From Bordetella parapertussis (GTDB lineage Bacteria; Pseudomonadota; Gammaproteobacteria; Burkholderiales; Burkholderiaceae_C), in contig CAMATW010000007.1 of NCBI GenBank assembly GCA_945861305.1, positions 5,388-69,387 of the forward strand: a DNA stretch of 64,000 nt, written 5' to 3'. Made by a program: the position numbers and the translations under genes. Shown in pieces: positions 25,074-33,211 of the stretch (the stretch's first letter is position 1; each line of letters begins with the position of its first letter). Below the pieces are notes generated by a model. It ran no database searches. It had not been told where the DNA came from and saw only the letters and a list, made by a program, of their open reading frames with translations.

Positions 25074-26741
25074 ATGACACAAGAACTGAACCCCCAAAAC
25101 ACAGCTCAAAAACTGATTGACATTGACTCCGTTGATGCCAAAGCGCTGTTAGGCATTGAAGAATCAGGCCCCAGCATTTCCAGCGATCAGCCCTTTCGCA
25201 AGTGGCTGTATGACTGGACGCTGAACCCCAACATCCCCGGTAACTTCCAGCCGGTGCTGGACAAGTGGATAGGCGTTTTGATTGTGGTCAATTTATTTGC
25301 ATTGGTGCTAGAACACGTGCCAGCGTTGTTTGACCCCTACAAGCAACTGTTTCATTATTTTGATATTTTTTCTGTCGCTGTTTTTGTTTTGGAATATGCA
25401 CTGCGCTTTTACTTGGCGCCTGAGGATGAAGAATTCCAAAAGAAAAATACACCTCGCGTGGCCTATGTTTTTAGCCCGTTTGCCATCATCGACTTTTTGG
25501 CTGTGGCACCGTTTTTCCTGCAAGCCTTTATCCCGATTGACTTGCGTGCCTTGCGGTTCTTGCGGCTGTTGCGAATCCTTAAGTTGTTTCGCATCGTCAT
25601 TCCAGCCATCAAAGAATTCAAGGAACTCAACCGCGGCCGCACTTTCCGTCAAAAAATCCATGCCTTGGTTTCTCCTAGCGACTATGGCGGTAAATTGCAC
25701 AATATCTTTGACACCTTCATTGGTATTTGGGTCATTATTTCAGTAGTGGCTGTGGTGCTGGAGTCAATACACAGTGTTCACTACCTCATCAACTTAGAGT
25801 TCGTCATTCTTGACACCATAGCGGTGGGTATCTTCACCATCGAGTATTTGATGCGCTTGTATGCCTGCGTGGAGGAGCCACGTTTCAGACATGGCTTCTT
25901 AGGGCGCTTCAAGCATGCTCGGCAAACAGCAAACGTCATTGACTTCGTGGCGATTCTGCCGTTTTTCCTTGAAGTGGTGCTGGGATCGGTACTTGACTTA
26001 CGGTTTTTGCGAACCTTCCGTTTGGCACGTTTACTCAAGCTGACGCGCTACAACGATTCCACCAAGATCTTGACCACCGTCATCGCACGCGAATGGCCGG
26101 TCATCAGCGCGTCCGCCTTCATCATGATTTTGATGGTCGTCATGACTGCTTCTTTGGGTTATGTGATTGAAAATGAAGCTCAGCCCGAGAAGTTTGACAA
26201 CATCCCCAACTCGGTTTATTGGGCGGTGATCACACTGGCTTCGGTGGGCTATGGCGACATCTCCCCCATCACCCCCATAGGGCGTTTCATAACAGTGGTC
26301 ATGTCCTTGCTGGGTATTGGTATCTTTGCCATCCCTGCGGCCTTGTTGGCCTCGGCTTTTGGCGACCAACTGCACAAAGAGCGCGAGTTGATGAAAAACA
26401 ATTTGCGCAATATGATGAAAGATGGGTACCTGGATGAAACAGAAGCCGCCTTGCTGCGCGTAGAAGCCAAGCGCTTGCACATCACGGTTGAAGAACTCAA
26501 TGTCTTGCTAGAGCACATACACACCGAACGCGAAAATGCCAAGCACAAATCGGTGTTGCCATTGCACGTCATAGCTGATCGACCCGATCATGCGGTTGAG
26601 CACTACAAAATGCTTCTATCGCAAATCAACCAGTTGGCTCTTCTAACTGACGCCGCCAAGTTTGAGCAAGCCGCGAAAACTTCTGACAGCCTCACCGCCA
26701 AAGAATTGGCCTTGTGGCAACAAATCAAAGCCCGCAGTTGA
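25074..26741 (+). CDS. Potassium channel with two tandem voltage-sensor domains and one pore
   Basis: A 555-residue ion channel with an unusual order. Voltage sensor 1 spans ~62-175 and its S4 has charges every third residue (R158, R161, R164, R167, K170, R173). Voltage sensor 2 spans ~211-327 with an identically spaced S4 (R310, R313, R316, R319, K322, R325). One pore follows: S5 ~347-366, filter TLASVGYGD at 387-395, S6 ~403-432. Each sensor keeps the S2 glutamate (VLEYALR, TIEYLMR) and S3 aspartate (IIDFLAV, VIDFVAI). A cytoplasmic tail with a DGYLDETEAALL helical module and a ~70-residue helical end follow. Sensor 1 has no pore of its own. The filter is canonical for K+. The gene follows the anchored protein by eight bases and ends at a hairpin terminator. 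Confidence 0.88.
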   Translation: MTQELNPQNTAQKLIDIDSVDAKALLGIEESGPSISSDQPFRKWLYDWTLNPNIPGNFQPVLDKWIGVLIVVNLFALVLEHVPALFDPYKQLFHYFDIFSVAVFVLEYALRFYLAPEDEEFQKKNTPRVAYVFSPFAIIDFLAVAPFFLQAFIPIDLRALRFLRLLRILKLFRIVIPAIKEFKELNRGRTFRQKIHALVSPSDYGGKLHNIFDTFIGIWVIISVVAVVLESIHSVHYLINLEFVILDTIAVGIFTIEYLMRLYACVEEPRFRHGFLGRFKHARQTANVIDFVAILPFFLEVVLGSVLDLRFLRTFRLARLLKLTRYNDSTKILTTVIAREWPVISASAFIMILMVVMTASLGYVIENEAQPEKFDNIPNSVYWAVITLASVGYGDISPITPIGRFITVVMSLLGIGIFAIPAALLASAFGDQLHKERELMKNNLRNMMKDGYLDETEAALLRVEAKRLHITVEELNVLLEHIHTERENAKHKSVLPLHVIADRPDHAVEHYKMLLSQINQLALLTDAAKFEQAAKTSDSLTAKELALWQQIKARS

Positions 26742-26749
26742 TATTTTTA

Positions 26750-26820
26750 GAGCAAGCTCCTTCGACCGCTTAAGTTTGACGGTTATGTGTGGGGAGCTTG
26801 CTCGCCCCTTTTCTCTTTTT
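26750..26820 (+). terminator. Terminator between the dual-sensor channel and the next channel gene
   Basis: GAGCAAGCTCC (26750-26760) and GGAGCTTGCTC (26793-26803) are an 11-bp perfect inverted repeat with an inner GACCG/CGGTT stem, followed by a T-rich run to 26820. It separates the first two genes of the block from the two downstream channel genes, which may have their own promoter or depend on read-through. Confidence 0.7.
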
Positions 26821-26832
26821 TAGTATTGCGCC

Positions 26833-27729
26833 ATGTTCGAGCAACGAAAAACTACTTTAATGGAGATTCTTGAAGGTTCTCCCTTACAACCCCTGTCGAG
26901 GTATGCAGAGTGGATGATCTCTGCTGTAGTCTTGGTGAATTGCTCTGCTGTGATTTTGGACTCGGTACCCGAAGTTCATGCGCAGTACAAAGATTTTTTT
27001 CATGAACTCGAGTTTTGGAGTGTGATGTTTTTCACGGCCGAGTACCTGATGCGGGTTTGGTCGTTGGGCGCGAAATACGCTGGCGACTCATGGAAAGGTC
27101 GGCGCGAATACATGTTCAGCGCTTTTGGTTTGGTGGACTTCTTCGCCACCATGCCTTACTACTTGCATGTGTTCTTCCCATTGCTAGATCTACGCATATT
27201 GCGGGTCTTGCGTTTGCTGCGTATTTTGAAACTGTCCAAATACAACTCCGCCCTGCAAGACTTGTTTTCTGCGGTGTACTCGGAGCGACGTGCGTTTGGA
27301 TCTGCGGCTTTTTTGCTCACCATTGCCACCATCGTGTCTGCTTCGCTCATGCACTTTGCTGAAGGCCATGCACAGCCTGAACATTTCGGAACGATTCCGC
27401 ATTCCATCTACTGGTCAATCGTCACCATCACCTCTGGCTTTGGCAATGTAGAACCCGTCACCAAAGGGGGCGAGGTCATTGCCTTGCTCACCGGCTTCTT
27501 AGGTGTGTGCATGGCGGCCATCATGACGGGTATCGTGGCCTCGGCATTTGCCAATCAAATGTCACGCAAAAAATCCGCCTACCAAGCGCAATTGCGGCAA
27601 GTATTGGCCGACGATGTAGTGACCGACGCTGAGAAGGACGCTCTCAAACGCTTGCAAATACAGTTTCGCTTGAGCGATAAAGAAGTACAAACCATGATGG
27701 ATCAGGCCAAAGCCGGGAAAAAATCATGA
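26833..27729 (+). CDS. Voltage-gated ion channel with non-canonical GFGN filter
   Basis: A 298-residue six-helix channel. S2 carries FFTAEYLMRVW, S3 GLVDFFATMPYY, and S4 has R121, R124, R127, R130, K133 and K136 at three-residue spacing. The pore loop reads TITSGFGNVEPV at about 188-199. Compared with TLASVGYGDISPI of the neighbouring channel it is one residue shorter, lacks the valine and ends in Asn instead of Asp, so K+ selectivity cannot be assumed. The C-terminal ~70 residues hold a helical module (LADDVVTDAEKDAL) shared with the neighbouring channels. It overlaps the next channel gene by four bases. Confidence 0.85.
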   Translation: MFEQRKTTLMEILEGSPLQPLSRYAEWMISAVVLVNCSAVILDSVPEVHAQYKDFFHELEFWSVMFFTAEYLMRVWSLGAKYAGDSWKGRREYMFSAFGLVDFFATMPYYLHVFFPLLDLRILRVLRLLRILKLSKYNSALQDLFSAVYSERRAFGSAAFLLTIATIVSASLMHFAEGHAQPEHFGTIPHSIYWSIVTITSGFGNVEPVTKGGEVIALLTGFLGVCMAAIMTGIVASAFANQMSRKKSAYQAQLRQVLADDVVTDAEKDALKRLQIQFRLSDKEVQTMMDQAKAGKKS

Positions 27730-28661
27730 ACAGCACGCTGGAGATGTCAGCCTTTCGCCGGACCAAACGGCGTGTCTTCCATATCCTTGAGGGTGATGTG
27801 GCGGACCCTGCCAGCCGTTTTTGCGAAATCTTTATCGCGGCCCTGGTGATCTTGAATGTGTTGGCGATTATTTTGGAATCTGTTCCTGAAATTCACGAAG
27901 CAGCGGGTGCGTACTTTCACGTTTTCGACCTCTTCAGCGTGGTTATCTTCTCTATCGAGTATCTGTTGCGTGTATGGTCTTACAGCGAAAAATACACCGA
28001 ACCCGGCGACAGCCCTTGGAAGGGACGCAAAGAATATATGTTCAGCTTTTTTGGTTTGGTGGACTTTTTCAGCACCGTGCCGTTTTACCTGCAACTGTTG
28101 ATGCCCGGCACCGATTTGCGTGTGCTGCGAATGTTCCGTTTGCTGCGTATTTTCAAACTGTCACGCTACAACAGCGCCATGGACGATATGTTTGAAGCTA
28201 TCAAGTCGGAAAAAGATTCTTTTTCCTCAGCGCTGTTTTTGTTGTTCATCAGTGGCTTACTGTTTTCTTCACTGATTTACATCATTGAGGGCCATGACCA
28301 ACCAGAAGTCTTCCCCTCTATTCCTGCCGCCATGCACTGGTTTATGTTGACCATCATTTCAGGCTGGGGCAATGTGGACCCCGTGACATTCCCTGGCGTG
28401 GTGCTGGTGATCATCACGCAAATTTTGGCCATCGCCTTGGCAGCTATCTTGACCGGTGTGGTGTCTACTGCTTACACCACACAGGTGGCTCGCCGAGAGG
28501 CTTTGTACGAAATGGAAATCCGTGAAGTATTGGCCGACGGTGTCGTCTCAGAAGAAGAAGCTATCAAACTCAAAAATATGCAGGCCAAGTATGGCATGTC
28601 AGACGAGCAAGTAGAAGCGATCGCAGCACAAGTTCGTGCTGAAAAGGATTTACCCGAGTAA
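27726..28661 (+). CDS. Voltage-gated ion channel with non-canonical GWGN filter
   Basis: A 311-residue paralogue of the preceding channel. S2 has FSIEYLLRVW, S3 GLVDFFSTVPFY, and S4 has R132, R135, R138, R141, K144 and R147. The filter is TIISGWGNVDPV (about 199-210), again one residue short of the K+ consensus and with Trp and Asn at positions normally Tyr and Asp. The tail repeats the shared module as LADGVVSEEEAIKL. The coupled start (ATGA overlap) suggests that the two channels are made together in fixed ratio and might co-assemble; that is inference. Confidence 0.85.
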   Translation: MNSTLEMSAFRRTKRRVFHILEGDVADPASRFCEIFIAALVILNVLAIILESVPEIHEAAGAYFHVFDLFSVVIFSIEYLLRVWSYSEKYTEPGDSPWKGRKEYMFSFFGLVDFFSTVPFYLQLLMPGTDLRVLRMFRLLRIFKLSRYNSAMDDMFEAIKSEKDSFSSALFLLFISGLLFSSLIYIIEGHDQPEVFPSIPAAMHWFMLTIISGWGNVDPVTFPGVVLVIITQILAIALAAILTGVVSTAYTTQVARREALYEMEIREVLADGVVSEEEAIKLKNMQAKYGMSDEQVEAIAAQVRAEKDLPE

Positions 28662-28691
28662 GCCAGCACGCTATATCCACAACTGGAGACG

Positions 28692-30080
28692 ATGATGCAA
28701 GACATGGGAACCACCTTGGTTATTTGGGCAGCCATTTTGGGTGCGATTGCGGCAGGTTCTATGGTGCTTGGCGCCATTGTTGGCATCACCACGCCGATGT
28801 CAAACTCCACCGTTGGGGCCATGTGCGGCTTTGGCGCTGGTGCTTTGATCTCTGCGTTAGCGCTGGAACTGGTGTCGCCCACCGTTGAAGCCCTGGCCCA
28901 CGCCGATATCGCCGACCGTGCGGAAGAAATTCACCACTTCATCACCCTCTTGCTGGCCATGCTGGGGGGTGGCTTGATCTTCATACTGCTTGACCAATTG
29001 CTCAGTGCGCATGGTGGCTATTTACGCAAAGGTGCTTACGTGATTGCCCAGCATGCGCGTAACAAAACCAAGCGGCAAGCTGACTTGATGCAGTCGATTG
29101 GCAACTCCTCTTTTTTCAGCAGCATGTCCCCTGACATGATGCATGATTTGGTCAAGCAGTTGCATCCCAAATTCTTGGTCCAAGAGGAAGCCTTGTTCTC
29201 TATCGGTGACTCTTCCACCGAGCTGTACATCGTGCGCTCAGGGTCTATCACCTTGACGCACTCCGATGGCAGCAGTCACACGGCGGAGCGGGGAGACTTG
29301 TTGGGTGAGGTGTCTTTCTTGTCGCACCAAGCCCACAGCACCACCGCTGTGGCAGAGCATGGTCCAGCCGAGCTACTCGTGCTACACAAATCACAGTACG
29401 ATGTTTTTTCGCGCAGCCATCCCGAATTTGTGACCTCTGTTCGGGAACTGGCCGCTCAACGTATTTTGGAAAACAAACGCCATATCGACCAAGCCGCTGT
29501 TGCCAAGCAAGCATGGGCCAATTTGGCGATTGATGCCATCCGAACTGGCGGCAGTGAAGTTCCCACCGCCACCGACTTGAACAATATGAAAGAGGAACAC
29601 AACAACGCAGGCATGGCCATTTGGTTGGGCAATTTGCTCGACGTGATTCCTGAGAGTTTTGTGATTGGCACGGTCATGCTGTCCATCGTGGCGGCCAAAG
29701 TGGCTGCAGGTGTTCCTGTGACCTTTTTTGAAGTCATGCCGCTGACCTTGGTCGGCGCCTTGTTTTTGGCCAATTTTCCCGAGGCCTTGTCTGCCAGCGT
29801 GAACATGAAGGCCCAAGGTTTTTCAACCTTCAAAATCATTATGCTTTGGTCGGTACTGACCGTCATTTGTGCGGTGGGTGCAGCATTTGGCGCTTATGTC
29901 GGCGAGTCTATTCCCCACTCAGCCATGATCGTGGTGGAAGGGATTGCCGCAGGTGCGATGTTGACCATGATTGGCTCGGCGATGCTGCCAGAAGCAGCAC
30001 ATTTATCCACGCCCAATATGGCTGGCTTTTCTACCTTGGTAGGCTTTGTGTCCGCGGTAGGATTCAAGCTTTTTGAATAA
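28692..30080 (+). CDS. ZIP-like membrane transporter with an internal cyclic-nucleotide-binding fold
   Basis: A 462-residue protein with three N-terminal helices, a soluble middle and about five C-terminal helices, the layout of ZIP metal transporters. ZIP-like signatures are FGAGALISALALEL (helix 2), PE motifs in VIPESFVIG and NFPEALSAS (helices 4 and 5) and GIAAGAMLTMIGSAMLPEAAH-like sequence in the next helix. The usual histidine ligands of helices 4 and 5 are replaced. Between helices 3 and 4, where ZIP proteins have a variable loop, residues ~131-265 form a cNMP-binding-type domain (LYIVRSGSITL, GDLLGEVSFL). Its phosphate-binding arginine is replaced (AHSTTAV), so nucleotide binding is uncertain. 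GGAG supports the ATG at 28692 or 28695. Confidence 0.75.
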   Translation: MMQDMGTTLVIWAAILGAIAAGSMVLGAIVGITTPMSNSTVGAMCGFGAGALISALALELVSPTVEALAHADIADRAEEIHHFITLLLAMLGGGLIFILLDQLLSAHGGYLRKGAYVIAQHARNKTKRQADLMQSIGNSSFFSSMSPDMMHDLVKQLHPKFLVQEEALFSIGDSSTELYIVRSGSITLTHSDGSSHTAERGDLLGEVSFLSHQAHSTTAVAEHGPAELLVLHKSQYDVFSRSHPEFVTSVRELAAQRILENKRHIDQAAVAKQAWANLAIDAIRTGGSEVPTATDLNNMKEEHNNAGMAIWLGNLLDVIPESFVIGTVMLSIVAAKVAAGVPVTFFEVMPLTLVGALFLANFPEALSASVNMKAQGFSTFKIIMLWSVLTVICAVGAAFGAYVGESIPHSAMIVVEGIAAGAMLTMIGSAMLPEAAHLSTPNMAGFSTLVGFVSAVGFKLFE

Positions 30081-30084
30081 AGCC

Positions 30085-30915
30085 ATGGGCTGGCAAGCCA
30101 AACTCAGCATCGATTACAGCGTTGAAGATGGTCATTGTGTGGCACGTCATGTGCATGATGGCCCTCTTCGTATTTTGAAGAGCCTTTACCCTGAGGGTGA
30201 CAAGGTATGTCACAACATCTTGGTCCATCCGCCCAGCGGCTTGGTGGGTGGTGACAGCCTTGATATCAAGCTACATCTTCATGAATATGCCCACGCTTTG
30301 CTCACCACCCCTGGGGCCACGCGTTTTTACCATTCAGAGGGCTTAACCGCGTCGCAACGCATACACGCTACTTTAGGCTGTGGCGCTCGTCTGGAGTGGT
30401 TACCGCTTGAAGCATTGGCCTACAGCGGGTGTTATGCCAGTAACCAAGTGAAATTCAATTTGGCCAGTGACAGCCAACTGATGGCCTGGGATGTCACAGC
30501 CTTGGGTTTGCCACATGCAGGTCAAGCGTTTACCTCGGGGCAATATCAGCAACATCTGGAAATTGAGGGGTTGTGGCTTGAGCGGGGATTGATACAAGCC
30601 AGCGACCACCGCTTGTTGCACAGCCCCTTGGGGCTGAATGGACACAGCTGCCAAGGCACCTTGGTGTTTGCGCAAGGCAGCGCCATGTCAGACGAGCTAT
30701 TGCAACAGGTCATTGCACTTGCACGCAAGCTGTGTGAGCAGCATGCTTTGGTGTTGCAAGCTGGGGTTAGCTCACCCGACCCTAGCTTGGTACTGGTGCG
30801 GGTGCTGTCTGCTCAAGTGGAGCAAGCCATGGACTTGCTGCGTCGAGTTTGGCTGGTTTGGCGCTCTGAGTTATGGCAACTGCCCGCTGTAGCGCCCCGT
30901 ATATGGGCAATGTAA
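30085..30915 (+). CDS. ureD: Urease accessory protein UreD
   Basis: A ~276-residue urease maturation factor that, with UreF and UreG, forms the complex inserting nickel into urease. VHPPSGLVGGDSLDI, LLTTPGATRFYHSEG and LEWLPLEALAYSGC are UreD signatures. The ATG at 30085 gives the usual MGWQAKLSIDY start; a TTG at 30073, inside the end of the ZIP-like gene, is the alternative. It is unusual in being ~19 kb away from ureABC, with both transporter operons in between, and directly downstream of the ion-channel block with no terminator. Confidence 0.92.
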   Translation: MGWQAKLSIDYSVEDGHCVARHVHDGPLRILKSLYPEGDKVCHNILVHPPSGLVGGDSLDIKLHLHEYAHALLTTPGATRFYHSEGLTASQRIHATLGCGARLEWLPLEALAYSGCYASNQVKFNLASDSQLMAWDVTALGLPHAGQAFTSGQYQQHLEIEGLWLERGLIQASDHRLLHSPLGLNGHSCQGTLVFAQGSAMSDELLQQVIALARKLCEQHALVLQAGVSSPDPSLVLVRVLSAQVEQAMDLLRRVWLVWRSELWQLPAVAPRIWAM

Positions 30916-30920
30916 ACCAA

Positions 30921-31214
30921 CTATTTAAAAGCAAACAAGTACTTCACGCCAGCAGGTCCCGCTTGCAATTCAAAGCGGGTCACCTTATCGATGAAAAATA
31001 ATTCACCCATTAAATAGTTGGTGGTTTCGCCCTTGGACTTGAGAGCCAAGTCGCCTTCTAATACAAGCCCCAAAACTTCTTGCCGGTTGGTAGATTCAGG
31101 CACATTGCGCAGCGGCTCTAATTCACCCAAAACAGGTGAAACGAATCCTTGTTCAGCGAGATGTTGTTTAAACTGTCCAATCCCCTGACCCAAAACAATT
31201 GTGTTCGATTCCAT
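30921..31214 (-). CDS. Small cupin-like protein, function unknown
   Basis: A 97-residue protein whose second half (VLGLVLEGDLALKSKGE followed by YLMGELFFIDKVTRFEL) looks like the beta strands of a small single-domain cupin. The histidine metal ligands of classical cupins are not visible. It is convergent with ureD (six bases apart) and its start is within ten bases of the divergent CDP-diglyceride hydrolase-like gene. No function is assigned. Confidence 0.6.
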   Translation of the reverse strand: MESNTIVLGQGIGQFKQHLAEQGFVSPVLGELEPLRNVPESTNRQEVLGLVLEGDLALKSKGETTNYLMGELFFIDKVTRFELQAGPAGVKYLFAFK

Positions 31215-31223
31215 TCATACATC

Positions 31224-31913
31224 ATGATGCAGAAATATGTTCGCTTGATGACAATTTGTCGCGTATGGCTTGCCTGTATTTTTCTATTCCCATTGGGTGG
31301 CCTTTATGCCACGCCAAACAGCGACATACTGCTAGACATCGTCCAGCATTGTGTTGACCCCAAGCTAGAGAACTATTGCACCCGATGTCGAGCGCCCATT
31401 GCAGAAGCGGCCTGCACCCTCGATACTTCCTGCAGAAAAACCACGGAGGTTTGGTCGATCAACACTGAATATGTCGCCATTCGAGATATCAAGATGTGCG
31501 GTTGCCCTGCGTCTTTTGTCCACGGACTGGTGATGCCTTTGCAAGCCATCACAGGGGTTGAAGACCTTTTGCGTCCCGAAGGGATATGGCAGTACGCATG
31601 GGATATCGCTACAAAACGAATTGAATCCGATTCCATCGCCTTGGTCGTCAACCCGCAGAACTTTAGGTCACAAAATCAACTGCATGTTCACCTGGTTCGC
31701 TTAAAACCCCAGGCAAGAGCCGAGTTCAAAAGCATGGCAACAGGGACCAGCCCTAACTTATTGAATGTCTGGAAGATTGCAGCCGAGTTGGCCAAGCAAC
31801 AAAATTTGCCAGACTACGGTGTGCTTGTAACCAAAGAGGAAAGTGGCGGTTTTAGGGTGGTGGTGACTGCTCAAAGCCCAGGAGGTTTATTCACTCAGTA
31901 TGTTTGCCGATGA
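31224..31913 (+). CDS. CDP-diacylglycerol pyrophosphatase-like protein
   Basis: A ~229-residue exported protein of the Cdh family (HIT-related fold), which in E. coli hydrolyses CDP-diacylglycerol to phosphatidate and CMP. MCGCPASFVHGLVMPLQAITG and SQNQLHVHLVRL (the HxH active-site strand) are recognisable, and GIWQYAWDIA lies between them. A signal peptide is present whether translation starts at 31224, 31227 or 31248; none has a clear ribosome-binding site, so the start is uncertain. The following two genes run in the same direction, and all three look less G+C-rich than their neighbours, suggesting a transferred or fast-evolving group. Confidence 0.75.
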   Translation: MMQKYVRLMTICRVWLACIFLFPLGGLYATPNSDILLDIVQHCVDPKLENYCTRCRAPIAEAACTLDTSCRKTTEVWSINTEYVAIRDIKMCGCPASFVHGLVMPLQAITGVEDLLRPEGIWQYAWDIATKRIESDSIALVVNPQNFRSQNQLHVHLVRLKPQARAEFKSMATGTSPNLLNVWKIAAELAKQQNLPDYGVLVTKEESGGFRVVVTAQSPGGLFTQYVCR

Positions 31914-31984
31914 TCCTCAAGGTGTCATCAAATTTTCATGCGGCATTTTTAAGATGACTCGTCTTCCCTTTCACTTGCACACCC

Positions 31985-33211
31985 ATGTTCAAGCACTTTG
32001 ATAAATTACTGTTTACTTCTTTCTTATTTGCCACATTTGGCGCCATTGCTGAACAAAATACCCCCATTCAGAATATTCAACTAGGGCCTAGACCATTTTT
32101 TTTGGTCTCCCAAATGAACGATTCACCCTTGAAGCGAAAACTGCAAAATTGCACCAACGGACCTTTCAAGAAATCGGATTTTTCCATTGGTCACCGCGGT
32201 GCTGCCTTGATGTTTCCAGAGCACACCGTCGAGTCCTATGAGGCGGCAGCTCGCATGGGCGCTGGCGTGGTGGAGTGTGATGTCACCTTCACCAAAGACA
32301 AAGAACTGGTGTGCCGACATGCACAAAATGATTTGCACACCACGACCAATATTTTGCTCACCCCCTTGGCAGCCAAATGCACCAAGCCGTTTAGCCCCTT
32401 TGACCCCAACACCAACACACCCGCGTCTGCCGAGTGCAGGGCCAGCGACATCACTTTGGCGGAATTCAAATCTCTGCGCGGAAAAATGGATGGCTTCAAC
32501 CCTAAGGCTCTGACATCAACAAAATTTGTGGCTGGCACACCTGCTTGGCGAACAGACCTGTATTCAGGGCCCACCAGCGGCACGCTAATGAGTCACAAGG
32601 AAAGCATTGCGCTGTTCAAACGGCTAGGTGTGAAGATGACGCCCGAGTTGAAAGAAGCCTCTGTGCCCATGCCATTCGAGGGGTTCACTCAGCAGCAATA
32701 CGCTCAGAAGATGATTGATGAATACAAACAAGCTGGCGTCAAACCCAGCCAAGTGTTTCCCCAATCTTTCAATGAGCAGGATATTTTGTATTGGATTGGA
32801 AACGAGCCAATGTTTGCCAAGCAAGCTGTTTTCCTAGACGCAGCAGAAACTGTCAAAGACTTGCCACCCCTTGAGAAGCTCAATGACTACAAACGAAAAG
32901 GCGTCAAGATTGTGGCGCCTCCGCTGTTCGCTTTGTTAGCTTTAGAAGATGGAAAACTGGTGCCATCTGCCTATGCCAAAAATATCAAAAAAGCAGAGCT
33001 TGACATCATCACTTGGTCGCTAGAGCGCTCGGGCGTCATGGCTTTGGAGAAAGGCGGTTGGTATTACCAATCGGTCACCGATGGCATCCACCATGAAGGT
33101 GACATTCTTGAAGCTCTTCATGTTCTGAACAAGGATGTGGGTATTCGTGGCATCTTTTCAGACTGGCCAGCCACAGTCACTTTTTATGCAAACTGTATGG
33201 GACTTAAGTGA
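31985..33211 (+). CDS. Exported glycerophosphodiester phosphodiesterase
   Basis: A 408-residue protein with a signal peptide (first ~22 residues) and the GDPD TIM-barrel motifs: [21 protein letters not shown] with the catalytic [20 protein letters not shown] with the metal-binding E/D pair, and a distal catalytic histidine. An insertion of ~100 residues between the second and later strands, with several cysteines, makes it longer than the ~250-350 residues of simple GDPDs. It should release glycerol-3-phosphate from phospholipid head-group diesters in the periplasm. Its stop overlaps the start of the next gene (GTGA). Confidence 0.82.
   Translation: MFKHFDKLLFTSFLFATFGAIAEQNTPIQNIQLGPRPFFLVSQMNDSPLKRKLQNCTNGPFKKSDFSIGHRGAALMFPEHTVESYEAAARMGAGVVECDVTFTKDKELVCRHAQNDLHTTTNILLTPLAAKCTKPFSPFDPNTNTPASAECRASDITLAEFKSLRGKMDGFNPKALTSTKFVAGTPAWRTDLYSGPTSGTLMSHKESIALFKRLGVKMTPELKEASVPMPFEGFTQQQYAQKMIDEYKQAGVKPSQVFPQSFNEQDILYWIGNEPMFAKQAVFLDAAETVKDLPPLEKLNDYKRKGVKIVAPPLFALLALEDGKLVPSAYAKNIKKAELDIITWSLERSGVMALEKGGWYYQSVTDGIHHEGDILEALHVLNKDVGIRGIFSDWPATVTFYANCMGLK

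Noticed and set aside
24520..30080. Phage or defence island
   Set aside because: No integrase, nuclease, NTPase or toxin-like domain is present; the proteins are channels and a carrier with normal composition.
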